A DNA stretch of 64,000 nucleotides from Rhodocytophaga aerolata. Lineage in GTDB: Bacteria > Bacteroidota > Bacteroidia > Cytophagales > 172606-1. A model generated the notes under the pieces. It saw only the letters and a list, made by a program, of their open reading frames with translations, was not told where the DNA came from and made no database searches. This document shows, in pieces, positions 1-8,587 of this stretch (position 1 is its first letter; the number at the start of each line of letters is the position of its first letter). The translations under genes were made by a program, and so were the position numbers. The stretch lies in assembly GCF_030503435.1 (NCBI RefSeq), contig NZ_JAUKPO010000006.1:62001-126000 (forward strand), read 5' to 3'.

Positions 1-1167
1 GCGGCTGGCCATGCCATATTTATTTTTGATTAGTTCGCCCAAGGTCATAGTCGCATGTATGCCATTAATATACGAAACATATTGTCTGGAGCCTTCCGCA
101 AAAATATTCCATTCAGTAAGGGCAACTGGTTTCATAGCTACACCTGCCGTTTGTATACTTTTGCTAATATAGTCCATAATGGCCCGGCTTTCCAGCCCAG
201 GCGTACTCAGTATTTGATCGGGTGTGGAATTTTGCCCATAAGGGGTATAATAACTGTGGACAATAAAGAAGTCGGCTGCATTGCCAATGGCTTTAAACAA
301 GCCAGCATTCCAGGTTTTATTTACCTGCGTATCCCAGCTGGGAGGTTCCGTTTGAATGAGCTGGGCACCAATATGAATTGTAGTTCCTATTTCAGCCGCC
401 GCTGCCCGCATAGAATCGGCAAATACGTTGAAGTGCTGGCCGTACAATTCACCAGTAATAATTTCTGGCTGTCCATCTTTATTTTTTCTGGTATCTATCC
501 GGTAGCCAGCCTGCCAGGTACCAGCATTTTCGTTTCCAATTTCCCAATACCTGGTTCTTCCTTTATCATACCGTACCCACTCAGCGGCATAATGAGCAGC
601 TGTTTGTACAGGAGTTGGCCCGGTGCCATAACGGGCATAGCTATAATTAACAGTAATAATACCTGTGCTGCTAGTCATCTCCAGCATTTTGTAATAATTG
701 TCTAAAGAAAGTGTCCAGCTTTCGGTATTCTTTCCAAACCAGTAATAGTTACTATATTTTTTCCCTTCCACATCTAGTAAGGTATCTGGTACATCAGCCG
801 GGAGCTGGTCTTTGGAGGCATCCCAGAAGAAAACACTGCTTAGGTTGCCGCCTGGGAAGCGGATAATATTTGGTGAAAGTGTCTGAATATGGTTTAGCAA
901 ATCTGGCTGATCTACCATTTGACTCATATAGACATTGGCATTGGTACCAAAAATATATTTAGATACTTTGGCCAGTGTATCCGTACAGTTTATGGTAATA
1001 GTTGCCGTAGGACTCATAGCAGGAGGGGCGAAGTTTGTATATGGAGGAATAACTGCATTTTTGGGCTTAAAATCATCCAGGAAAAAGCCTTGGGTAGGTT
1101 GAGCCAAAAGAGGTAGGTGTTGACTAATCAGGAGTAGCAAAACAAAAAGGTAGTATTTTTTTAACAT
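1..1167 (-). CDS. Alpha-L-arabinofuranosidase-like glycoside hydrolase, 3' part outside window
   Basis: The minus-strand frame stays open from an ATG at 1165-1167 to the window edge (389 codons), so the gene is only partly visible. It begins with a Sec signal peptide (MLKKYYLFVLLLLISQ, cleavage near LLAQ at about residue 24), so the product is exported. The motifs resemble clan GH-A, GH51-type enzymes: RFPGGNLSS near residue 98, WEIGNEN with the presumed acid/base Glu213, and LTEWNIF with the presumed nucleophile Glu352. Such enzymes release terminal arabinofuranose from arabinan or arabinoxylan. It is the last visible gene of the SusCD locus, downstream of a terminator-like hairpin at 1276-1308, so it may have its own promoter or be read at a lower level. 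Family membership is read from motifs; the substrate is inferred. Confidence 0.8.
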   Translation of the reverse strand, partial: MLKKYYLFVLLLLISQHLPLLAQPTQGFFLDDFKPKNAVIPPYTNFAPPAMSPTATITINCTDTLAKVSKYIFGTNANVYMSQMVDQPDLLNHIQTLSPNIIRFPGGNLSSVFFWDASKDQLPADVPDTLLDVEGKKYSNYYWFGKNTESWTLSLDNYYKMLEMTSSTGIITVNYSYARYGTGPTPVQTAAHYAAEWVRYDKGRTRYWEIGNENAGTWQAGYRIDTRKNKDGQPEIITGELYGQHFNVFADSMRAAAAEIGTTIHIGAQLIQTEPPSWDTQVNKTWNAGLFKAIGNAADFFIVHSYYTPYGQNSTPDQILSTPGLESRAIMDYISKSIQTAGVAMKPVALTEWNIFAEGSRQYVSYINGIHATMTLGELIKNKYGMASR

Positions 1168-1269
1168 ACAGAAGATGTCAGGCGATGAAGTAAATAATCC
1201 TTTTAAACACGCATACCCAGGAGGTCCGACGTAGTTGTGTGACTACTCAAAGAAAGCTATGCTGTTAAA

Positions 1270-1308
1270 AAATAAAGACTACCAGAGTCGAAGCAGCCCT
1301 GGCAGTCT
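1270..1308 (-). terminator. Rho-independent terminator after the glycan-binding protein gene
   Basis: On the minus strand a 12-bp stem (arms 1297-1308 and 1276-1287, two G-U pairs) with a 9-nt loop is followed by TTATTTTTT. It lies between the surface glycan-binding gene and the glycoside hydrolase gene, and so may split the locus into two levels of expression. Confidence 0.65.
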
Positions 1309-1400
1309 GGTTGTGTTATATTTTGAGTCAACACTTATAACACATTTAACTATGATATTTTCTTACAAATCTTTTTAAGACTATATGGAAGCTGAATCCT

Positions 1401-2669
1401 TTACTGGCGTACTACCATGTTTTCAATTCTGAAGTTATCCAGGGCTAAGGTTGCCTGAATACCATTGGCTGTCGGATTTTGAATCACAATCCGGATCTCA
1501 TTCGGATTCAGGTCAGAATATTTGGTAAGCTTGCCACCGCCATCAGCCGCAGAAGCAGCCAAGTCTGCTAACGGTACACTCATGGTATACCATTTGCCAT
1601 CGGTGCTGCGCACAAAATCTGTCAGTTTAACCAATTTCTCAACGGTGCCAGCAGGTGTTCCAGGTATCCATACAAGTAATTCTAACCCTTCTAAAGAGCC
1701 ACCGCCTGAGGCAGCAATTTCCATTTTCAGATCGAAGTTAGAGATTGGGGCATCCGCCGCATATTTAGGTGAAGTAGTTTCCGGAATTAAGCGGTTTGTA
1801 CTATAGTTGCTCATGCTGATCACTTTATCATTGTTCCATCCCCATCCGCCTGGGACTACCTGGCTTATCAGGCCGAATTTGTTGTCGATGGCATTTATAC
1901 CAGGCGCAGAGGTTACTACAGCTTTGCCAGCATCTAAGCCCCAGCCAAAGGCATTTACATCATCCCAGTTATGGATAATGCCTTCGTTGTTGAACAACTT
2001 GGTTCTCCGGCTAGCAGCAGACGTTCCACTTTCAGATGTGACTACTACATCTCCCTGAGCTGGATTTACCCCTGCAGGTATTTTTACAGTCATGGTTCTG
2101 CCGGTAGGGTCATTCGCTGTCATTTCAGTAGCTACCACATCACCTGGGAAGGTTACTTCTTTTACAAAGTAGAAGTATTGCCCAAACAGCGTAATGGTTT
2201 CGCCTTCTTTCGCAAATTCATTGCTAATGGCACTAATCACTGGTGCAGGAGGTAGTACAGTAAAGGCATAAGTTGCTTCGCCTGCGCTATTTACCACTTT
2301 CAACTCATTAGATACACTGGCAGATGTAGCTACCGTAGGAACCAGATCAGGAATCCGCACAATCAAATGCGTTTCTGTGGCGTATACCGGATTGATAGTT
2401 GTCTGGTAGCCATTGAAAGAAACATACTGGGTTGCTGCCAGATTATTTCCTACGATTACAATGGTAGAACCTAACGTAGATTGAGTAAACAAACTATCTG
2501 CCGCAGCCGGATTGGTTGTCCGGATAGCTGTAATGGAAGGCGGACCTGATGCTTCTCTGGGTTCAGTTGGATCTTCTTCTTTGCAGGAAGAGAATATAAA
2601 CAAACCTCCAAGCAAGAATAACAAAAGGTAGCTTATTCTATGTAAGGGGGTTACGATAAGGTGTTTCAT
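1401..2669 (-). CDS. IPT/TIG surface glycan-binding lipoprotein (SGBP-B type)
   Basis: This 422-residue protein starts with a lipoprotein signal, with hydrophobic residues 13-27 and a lipobox ending at Cys29 (FSSCKEED); the acidic residues after the Cys fit surface export in Bacteroidota. Two IPT/TIG-like immunoglobulin folds follow (about 45-140 and 141-225; 'PSITAIRTT' and 'PVISAISNEFAKEGETITL'). A C-terminal domain of about 195 residues contains WDDVNAFGWG and GWGWNND, like the glycan-binding domain of xyloglucan SGBP-B proteins, and ends with LALDNFRIENM. Proteins of this kind sit beside SusCD and hold polysaccharide at the cell surface. It follows susD by 100 bp, with a stem-loop in the gap. 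The exact glycan is not readable from the sequence. Confidence 0.82.
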   Translation of the reverse strand: MKHLIVTPLHRISYLLLFLLGGLFIFSSCKEEDPTEPREASGPPSITAIRTTNPAAADSLFTQSTLGSTIVIVGNNLAATQYVSFNGYQTTINPVYATETHLIVRIPDLVPTVATSASVSNELKVVNSAGEATYAFTVLPPAPVISAISNEFAKEGETITLFGQYFYFVKEVTFPGDVVATEMTANDPTGRTMTVKIPAGVNPAQGDVVVTSESGTSAASRRTKLFNNEGIIHNWDDVNAFGWGLDAGKAVVTSAPGINAIDNKFGLISQVVPGGWGWNNDKVISMSNYSTNRLIPETTSPKYAADAPISNFDLKMEIAASGGGSLEGLELLVWIPGTPAGTVEKLVKLTDFVRSTDGKWYTMSVPLADLAASAADGGGKLTKYSDLNPNEIRIVIQNPTANGIQATLALDNFRIENMVVRQ

Positions 2670-2686
2670 AAATTTTTCTGGGTTTT

Positions 2687-2731
2687 GCCTCCGGATTTCG
2701 CCAGTTGTTAAGATGGCTGAATTCCGGAGGC
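2687..2731 (-). other. Intercistronic stem-loop between susD and the glycan-binding gene
   Basis: Outer arms of nine perfectly paired bases (2687-2695 and 2723-2731, GCCTCCGGA) enclose an inner GCCA/TGGC pair. In the direction of transcription it is followed by AAAACCC, not a T run, so it looks like an RNA processing or stability hairpin rather than a full terminator. Confidence 0.5.
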
Positions 2732-2769
2732 TTTTATAAGTTAATAGGTTATTACTACCTCAAAATAGC

Positions 2770-4440
2770 TTATTTAAATGTGTAGGGTATAGGTTCTTTG
2801 CGTAAGTTCGGAGCCCTGGACAGTTCAGTTGTTGGTATAGGAATAATGAAATTATTCAGGCTAACCGGGAAGGTCCGCTGGTTAGTACCCACACTGGTTA
2901 TTGTCCAGGAAGTAGGGTTTTCTTTGCTGTCTGGGGCAACATTGAAGTTACCTCTGTCCTGTGTGCTCAGTTTGGAATAAGCCAGTTGCGGATTGTAGTA
3001 ATGCAGGCGTACAAATTCATACCATGCTTGGCCTTCCATCGCAAACTCTAACAATCTTTCTTTATGGATGTCTTCCCAGGTAACAGTTTCTTTTGGAGCT
3101 AAGCCTGCTCTGGCCCGTACCAGATTAAAGTAATTCAGTGCTTCACCAGGAGCCAATACGTCATTGTTACCTAGTATGGCTTCTGCATAAATCAGGTATA
3201 CGTCTGCTAAACGCAGCATATAAGTCTGTATTTCGGTGCGTTGTTGCTGTACCTTGCCACCGTTGTCTTCCGGCCGGCCTACAACGTATTTCTTTACATG
3301 GGCTCTGCTTCTGAAATCAGCCGTATTGTTATTATCTGTCTTTACGGTTAATTCTACAATCTTTTTAGAGCCTGGTTTGTCGGGGTCATCTACTTCTTCA
3401 TGGATATAGCTGTAATGGTCGCCTGGTAGCATGAAGGTAGCTTTTCTGCGCTCGTCTTTGGAAAGATCTTCGTACTGCTCAAGCATAAATTTAGAAGCGC
3501 CAATATCGCCACCCCAGCCATCGCCGAAACCGGTAATGCTAGAACCGTAAGCTAGATAGGCTTGCACACTATTTTGGGTGCCCCAGTTGCCATCGTATTT
3601 CCACTGCAGCGCAAACAGCGTTTCGGAGTTGTTGTTATTAGCTGTTTTAAATAAATCCTCATAGTTCTGCATCAGCGACTTACCACTGTTGTCAATTACG
3701 CGTTTGGCAAAGTAGGCGGCGCTATCCAGGTCAGATTGGCGGCGGGTGCCACTCATGCCTACACCAGCGCGGGTCAGGTACATTTTTGCCAGCATACCTT
3801 CGGCTGCCCACTTATTCAGGCGGCCGGTTTGTAGCGATGAAACTGGCAGGTTTTCCGCAGCAAAACGAATATCGCGGATTAAAAACTGCCACACACTTTC
3901 TACCGTGTTTCTGGCAATGGTTGTATCTGTTAGTAGCGTTGTGTTGTTTTCGATAATAGGCACAGCCCCCCAGTTTTGCACCAAGTATGAATACGCCAAT
4001 CCTCTCATAAAACGGGCTTCAGCTATGGCATGCTGTTTTATATCAGTGGATACGGCATCGCCGGCATATTTATTAATATTCGTAATTACCGTATTAGACT
4101 GCCCAACAATGTTGTAGAAAGACCGCCAGGAGTTGTTGTTTTCTTCGGTATCTCCGGTAGTATTCATCTGCACATTGGCTAGCTGGTACGAGCCGGAGAA
4201 AAGTACCCCGCCCCGGGCATCGCCAATACCATGAGACGCTTTGTCGTTATAGGCAAACCACACTTCGTTATATAAAGGAGCTGTACCGGCTAACACCTGG
4301 TCATTGGTTTTGTAGTAGTTGGCATCTACTACCGTATCTAATGGCGGTCTGTCCAAGAACTCATCCGAGCAGCCGGTAAGGAGGCCCAGAAAGAGAAGAC
4401 CGGCAAAATATCTTTTATAGTTCATGTTCGATTTTATCAT
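2770..4440 (-). CDS. susD: SusD/RagB-type nutrient-binding outer-membrane lipoprotein
   Basis: The 556-residue product has a lipoprotein signal (YFAGLLFLGLLTGCSDEFLDRPP, lipid Cys near residue 24) followed by the FLDRPP motif common right after the Cys in SusD proteins. Helical TPR-like stretches follow (AIAEARFMRGLAYSYLVQNWG near residue 140; AEGMLAKMYLTRAG near 213). The C-terminal half carries LRLADVYLIYAEAILGNN, then ALNYFNLVRARAG and ERLLEFAMEGQAWYEFVRL, the classic RagB/SusD signature. Together with SusC it forms the lid-and-barrel complex that binds and imports glycan oligosaccharides. It lies 20 bp after susC, so both are surely one transcript. Met6 is an alternative start. Substrate is inferred from context only. 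Confidence 0.95.
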   Translation of the reverse strand: MIKSNMNYKRYFAGLLFLGLLTGCSDEFLDRPPLDTVVDANYYKTNDQVLAGTAPLYNEVWFAYNDKASHGIGDARGGVLFSGSYQLANVQMNTTGDTEENNNSWRSFYNIVGQSNTVITNINKYAGDAVSTDIKQHAIAEARFMRGLAYSYLVQNWGAVPIIENNTTLLTDTTIARNTVESVWQFLIRDIRFAAENLPVSSLQTGRLNKWAAEGMLAKMYLTRAGVGMSGTRRQSDLDSAAYFAKRVIDNSGKSLMQNYEDLFKTANNNNSETLFALQWKYDGNWGTQNSVQAYLAYGSSITGFGDGWGGDIGASKFMLEQYEDLSKDERRKATFMLPGDHYSYIHEEVDDPDKPGSKKIVELTVKTDNNNTADFRSRAHVKKYVVGRPEDNGGKVQQQRTEIQTYMLRLADVYLIYAEAILGNNDVLAPGEALNYFNLVRARAGLAPKETVTWEDIHKERLLEFAMEGQAWYEFVRLHYYNPQLAYSKLSTQDRGNFNVAPDSKENPTSWTITSVGTNQRTFPVSLNNFIIPIPTTELSRAPNLRKEPIPYTFK

Positions 4441-4460
4441 CTTGTTGAGTTGAATTAGCT

Positions 4461-7400
4461 TTAAAAATCAATACCGATATTAAAGGTATACATTCTGGTA
4501 AGCGGGTAGCGGCCATAGTCCAGACCGATAGATTGAGTAGTAGCCGATACGTTATTTCCTACATAAGCACCTACTTCAGGGTCCATGCCTTTGTATTTAG
4601 TGAAGGTGGCCAGGTTCTGTATCCCGAAAGACACACGTGCGCCTTGTACTACATTTTGCACACCCAATAAGCTCTTAGGCAGGTTATAAGAAAGCTGTAA
4701 ATTTTTGACCCGTACATAGGAGCCATCTTCTATGAATTTGCTTGAATGTCTCACTCCATTGCCATTAGCATCTGTACTGGTAATTCTGGGAACAGTGGTA
4801 CCTGGGTTTGATATATAAGCCGATGTACCTTCCCCTTCTACTTTTGCATAGTCAAAGGTTTCTGCCAGCATGTTGCGGCCCAGGTTGATCTGGTTCGGAT
4901 TGGTGTTTACAAAGCGGATATAATTGTATACATCGTTGCCAAACGCACCGGTCAGCAGGGCAGTTAATTCAAAACCTTTATAACTAACAGTGTTCGTCAA
5001 CCCTAGTGTCACTTTCGGCCATGGATTACCAATAAATGTCTGGTCTCTTTCATCAATGACATTATCTCCGTTCAAATCTTTGTATTTAATATCGCCCACC
5101 CATACACCGCTAGGATCAACTGGTAATCTTTCGCCATTTCTGGTAGGTATTGCACTGGCATTAATCTCTTCTACCGACTGGAATAACCCTTCGGCTACAT
5201 AGCCACGCATTAACCAGGGAGCCTGACCTACTACTGCTCTTTGTGTCCAGTTAGACATCCACCAGGAAGTTCTGTCCAGGAAGGCTGCTTCGGAATAAAA
5301 CTCAGTAACTTTTGTGCGGAAACCAGATACGTTGAAGTTTGTTGTCCAGTTTACCTGGCCATTGTCTACGTTGATAGTGTTTAAAGTGAACGCATAGCCT
5401 TTGTTTTGCAGCGCACCAATATTAACGGTAGGAGGAGCAATGGAACCTTCTGCAGATGTACCCATATACCATGGCAATGGATTTTCCATCAACAGGTTGT
5501 CGGTATTTTTTACATAAAAGTCACCTTCTACTTGTACGCGGCTGTTCAGTATACTCAGGTTGAAACCTATATTATTTGTTTGGGTCTCTTCCCACTGCAG
5601 GCCGGCATTACCATATCTGGAGGCACGGAAGCCAGAACCCCACGGAGTAGTTACAGCACCCAGAGGAGAGAATATACGGCCACCATCGCCCTGATTACCA
5701 GTTAAGCCTGTTTCTGCACGTAATTTTAACTCATTGATAAAAGGCATGGCCTCCATAAACGGCTCCTGCGTTACACGCCACGCTACGGATACGGAAGGGA
5801 AGAAGCCCCATCTGTTTTCCGGACCAAAGTTGGCTGAACCATCGGCGCGGAAAGCACCTTGCACAATGTATTTATCTGCAAAAGAATAGACTGCACGGCC
5901 TAAATACGATTCCATGGCCCACTGCCCTCTGGCGCTGCCATTTTGCTGTCCTAATGGATTGCCTAAAGTAAGCTCTATTAAATCGTTGGAAACAAACCCT
6001 GTTCTGCTACCATAAATGTTTTCCCACAATGATTCCTGCGATTCATGGCTAGCCATCAGGTTAATGTCATGTTTACCGAAACGGTTGGTGTATTGCAGCA
6101 ACTGGTTCCAGTTCCAATAGGTATTGGTTTCGTTACGGCGTTCTAAGCTGGCCGTACTGTTTACGACAGATCCTAACTGGTAGGTAGGGGTGAAGAAAAC
6201 AGAGTTATTAAAGCCAATATTTCCATTGAATGAGGTACGGAAGGTCAGCCCTTTCAGAATAGTTACATCTGCGTTAACTCCACCGAGGAAGTTTCTTCTT
6301 TTAAAGTTGTTTTGAATCAACTCTGCCAGCGCAATTGGATTAGGCGGGGTAAATTGTGTACTGCTTCCATTGGTAGCATCGGCGCCGCCCCAGGTTCCAT
6401 TCGGATTCACTACGGCAATATTGGGTGCCATTTGCAGCGCATTGATGATTACATCTGATTGAGACGTACCCAGCTCTTCATTGGTCTGGCTGAAGTTTAA
6501 GTTAGTTCCTATTTTTAACCATTTACGGGTCTGGTTATCTACGTTTAACCGCACAGAATACCGGTCGAAAGCAGAGCCAGTAGCTACACCCTCCTGATCG
6601 AAATATTCACCTGACAGATAGAAAGTCGTTTTTTCACTCCCACCGCTTAAGCTAAGCTGGTGTTTATGCAGAGGTGCTCTTTTAAAAAGGGCATCTTGCC
6701 AGTTAGTACCTTTTCCAAGAATAGAAGGGTCCTGAAATTCTGTAGTTAAAGTGCCTCCCGTAAGTGTCCGGATAGCATTATGCATGGTCGCATACTGCTG
6801 CAAATCCATTGTAGATAAAAACTCTGGTTTATCCTGTAAAGAGAATGTATAACCATAATTGATGTTCATTTGGCCGGCTTTTCCACGTTTGGTGGTAATA
6901 AGCACTACCCCATTGGTACCTCTAGAACCATAAATAGCAGTAGCCGAAGGGCCTTGCAGAATCTCCATAGATTCAATATCTGACGGGTTCAGACCAGCCA
7001 AAGGGTTAGTAGAGCTTCTGGCACCATATTGTACTGTGGGAGGTGCAATTTGTACCCCGTCAATAACATATAACGGTTCATTGCTACCATTAATTGAGTT
7101 AATCCCTCTGATATTAACCGAGATACCACCACCAGGCTGCCCGGTGTTCTGAGTTACATACACACCAGCTGTTCTTCCCTGAATGGCTTGCTCAATAGTA
7201 GTGTTTACCGTTGATTGTATTTCTTTGGCGCTGATGGTCGTCTGAGCACTGGTGATATCAGTCCGTTTTAGCTCCCCATAGCCCACTACTACTACTTCGC
7301 CTAAGGTGGTTATATCTTCCGCTAACTGTATATCCAGACGGGTCTGGTTAGTTACGGCTACTTCTTCTGTCTGATACCCGATAAAAGAGACCACCAGCAC

Positions 7401-7706
7401 ATCTCCACTTTTCGTTTCTATGCTGAAATCCCCATTACCATCAGTGGTAGTACCGGTTGTACTGCCTTTAATTACAATATTCACCCCTGGAATGGGCTGG
7501 TTATCTAGTGTGGACGTTACTTTGCCTGCTAATCTGGATTGTGCCTGGCTGGTATAACTATGCAAAAAAAGTATTACCAATAGCAGCGTTGTAAATTTCC
7601 ACACATGCGAGAGCTGTAAAACAAGAGCTTTACGGAGGTTATCCTTGTTTTGGTACATGTTTTTTACCATACAACTTGGGTTTAGATTATAAGAGATGTT
7701 ATTCAT
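4461..7706 (-). CDS. susC: SusC/RagA-type TonB-dependent outer-membrane transporter
   Basis: The 1081-residue protein has a long basic N-terminus, a signal segment (FTTLLLVILFLHSYTSQAQ, residues about 38-56), a carboxypeptidase-regulatory-like beta domain (about 58-135, AGKVTSTLDNQPIPGVNIVI to VSFIGYQTEEV), and the TonB-box/plug start LGEVVVVGYGELKRTD. The plug has the SusC signatures IRGINSINGSNEPLYVIDGV and GPSATAIYGSRGTNGVVLITTKRG. The rest is a 22-strand-type barrel ending in an aromatic residue (FNIGIDF). It imports oligosaccharides with SusD using TonB energy. Met13 or Met17 may be the true start, since the first 12 residues are untypical. An unusually long upstream gap (7707-8587) carries the presumed regulatory sites. 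Confidence 0.95.
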   Translation of the reverse strand: MNNISYNLNPSCMVKNMYQNKDNLRKALVLQLSHVWKFTTLLLVILFLHSYTSQAQSRLAGKVTSTLDNQPIPGVNIVIKGSTTGTTTDGNGDFSIETKSGDVLVVSFIGYQTEEVAVTNQTRLDIQLAEDITTLGEVVVVGYGELKRTDITSAQTTISAKEIQSTVNTTIEQAIQGRTAGVYVTQNTGQPGGGISVNIRGINSINGSNEPLYVIDGVQIAPPTVQYGARSSTNPLAGLNPSDIESMEILQGPSATAIYGSRGTNGVVLITTKRGKAGQMNINYGYTFSLQDKPEFLSTMDLQQYATMHNAIRTLTGGTLTTEFQDPSILGKGTNWQDALFKRAPLHKHQLSLSGGSEKTTFYLSGEYFDQEGVATGSAFDRYSVRLNVDNQTRKWLKIGTNLNFSQTNEELGTSQSDVIINALQMAPNIAVVNPNGTWGGADATNGSSTQFTPPNPIALAELIQNNFKRRNFLGGVNADVTILKGLTFRTSFNGNIGFNNSVFFTPTYQLGSVVNSTASLERRNETNTYWNWNQLLQYTNRFGKHDINLMASHESQESLWENIYGSRTGFVSNDLIELTLGNPLGQQNGSARGQWAMESYLGRAVYSFADKYIVQGAFRADGSANFGPENRWGFFPSVSVAWRVTQEPFMEAMPFINELKLRAETGLTGNQGDGGRIFSPLGAVTTPWGSGFRASRYGNAGLQWEETQTNNIGFNLSILNSRVQVEGDFYVKNTDNLLMENPLPWYMGTSAEGSIAPPTVNIGALQNKGYAFTLNTINVDNGQVNWTTNFNVSGFRTKVTEFYSEAAFLDRTSWWMSNWTQRAVVGQAPWLMRGYVAEGLFQSVEEINASAIPTRNGERLPVDPSGVWVGDIKYKDLNGDNVIDERDQTFIGNPWPKVTLGLTNTVSYKGFELTALLTGAFGNDVYNYIRFVNTNPNQINLGRNMLAETFDYAKVEGEGTSAYISNPGTTVPRITSTDANGNGVRHSSKFIEDGSYVRVKNLQLSYNLPKSLLGVQNVVQGARVSFGIQNLATFTKYKGMDPEVGAYVGNNVSATTQSIGLDYGRYPLTRMYTFNIGIDF

Positions 7707-7983
7707 TATTTCATTCCTGTATTTGGTTGTTCGGGTATTGATTAAGGTTGATTGGATAAATATTTATTGGTTAAAGTGAGTTTATTGTAAGGAATAGCTA
7801 TCCGCTAATCCGCATATAAAGAGTTGCCTGATTGAGATAGTCTGTAAATACATAGGCTATTGGTCTGGTTAAAGTAGCATGAGCTTGTAGCTGTATCGTG
7901 CTGCATACATTGACTGCTGCTTTCATCCTACTTATGCGTGCTGTTGTTGTTAAATAATAGTGCAATACTTTCTTATTTTAATA

Positions 7984-7991
7984 CAAAACTA
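7984..7991 (-). promoter_or_regulatory. Possible susC -7 box (TAGTTTTG)
   Basis: The minus strand reads TAGTTTTG, matching the Bacteroidota TAnnTTTG consensus. It would give a leader of roughly 275 nt before susC. No TTTG-like -33 box is seen at the right spacing, which would fit an activator-dependent promoter. One 8-mer match in AT-rich DNA is weak evidence. Confidence 0.35.
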
Positions 7992-8035
7992 GGGTATCTA
8001 TTCCAGAGCCAGGTTTATAAAAAGCACCTGTTTAG

Positions 8036-8050
8036 GGTATAAAATGTTAA
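8036..8050. repeat. Direct repeat copy 1, GGTATAAAATGTTAA
   Basis: First of three identical 15-bp copies; it lies about 45 bp upstream of the possible susC -7 box and continues into GTTAAC. It is a candidate operator for the AraC-type output domain encoded at 12006-16154. Confidence 0.55.
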
Positions 8051-8078
8051 CTGGAGGGGTGCAAATGATTTGAAAAGA

Positions 8079-8093
8079 GGTATAAAATGTTAA
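8079..8093. repeat. Direct repeat copy 2, GGTATAAAATGTTAA
   Basis: Identical to copy 1 and in the same orientation, starting exactly 43 bp after it (about four helical turns), also continuing into GTTAAC. Paired direct repeats are the usual layout for AraC-family activators. Confidence 0.55.
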
Positions 8094-8147
8094 CAGCTTG
8101 TAAAAAATAGTATTGTTTGAAGATGTTATATGAGAAAAGAATAAGGG

Positions 8148-8168
8148 TACATTGCTTGTGGCAATGTA
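8148..8168. repeat. Short inverted repeat TACATTGC-5-GCAATGTA
   Basis: A perfect 8-bp inverted repeat with a 5-nt spacer in the gap upstream of susC. It could be an operator or a small hairpin; no function can be assigned. Confidence 0.35.
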
Positions 8169-8530
8169 TTACTATGAAAGGCCATAGATGCTAATAGTAT
8201 TGGTGCTAACAGAAGGGGAGTTATGGCTAAAATGAGCCGAAAGAATGCATGGAAGGTAAAAAGAGCAGCTTAGCTTGCAGGGAGCAAGACGTAATAGCTT
8301 ATAAATGAGCGAGATAATAAAAATAGTATAAAGAAAGGCTACATAACAAAAATGAAAATAATAACGCCAGTGATGAGTACATAAAGCAAAATCTCTAGTG
8401 CTAAGAATAAACTTCCCGCCCGTTTGTATCGGTTTCCAAACATACTATTGAAGGTAGCTAGTAGAATAGTTAATTATCTAAAACTAGCCGTTTTCCTTAA
8501 TTCAACAGGGGGCGATATCACTATATCAAG

Positions 8531-8545
8531 GGTATAAAATGTTAA
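8531..8545. repeat. Direct repeat copy 3, GGTATAAAATGTTAA
   Basis: Third identical copy, same orientation, 43 bp beyond the stop codon of the FG-GAP lipoprotein gene. Its distance from susC argues for a looping or secondary site, or for chance survival of a duplicated site. Confidence 0.45.
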
Positions 8546-8587
8546 AAGTAATGACTCAAATAAAAAATATTGTGGGCTTTTATGTAA

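Larger units (their letters stand above)
7707..8587. promoter_or_regulatory. 0.88 kb AT-rich non-coding gap upstream of susC
   Basis: No credible reading frame is present on either strand. The gap holds a possible minus-strand -7 box, two 15-bp direct repeats 43 bp apart, a third distant copy, and an 8-bp inverted repeat (8148-8168). It separates the susCD operon from the sensor/FG-GAP pair and probably contains the regulated susC promoter. Confidence 0.5.

Noticed and set aside
55-705. Plus-strand open frame of 216 codons
   Set aside because: It is antisense to the glycoside hydrolase, whose signal peptide and WEIGNEN and LTEWNIF motifs show that the minus strand is coding.
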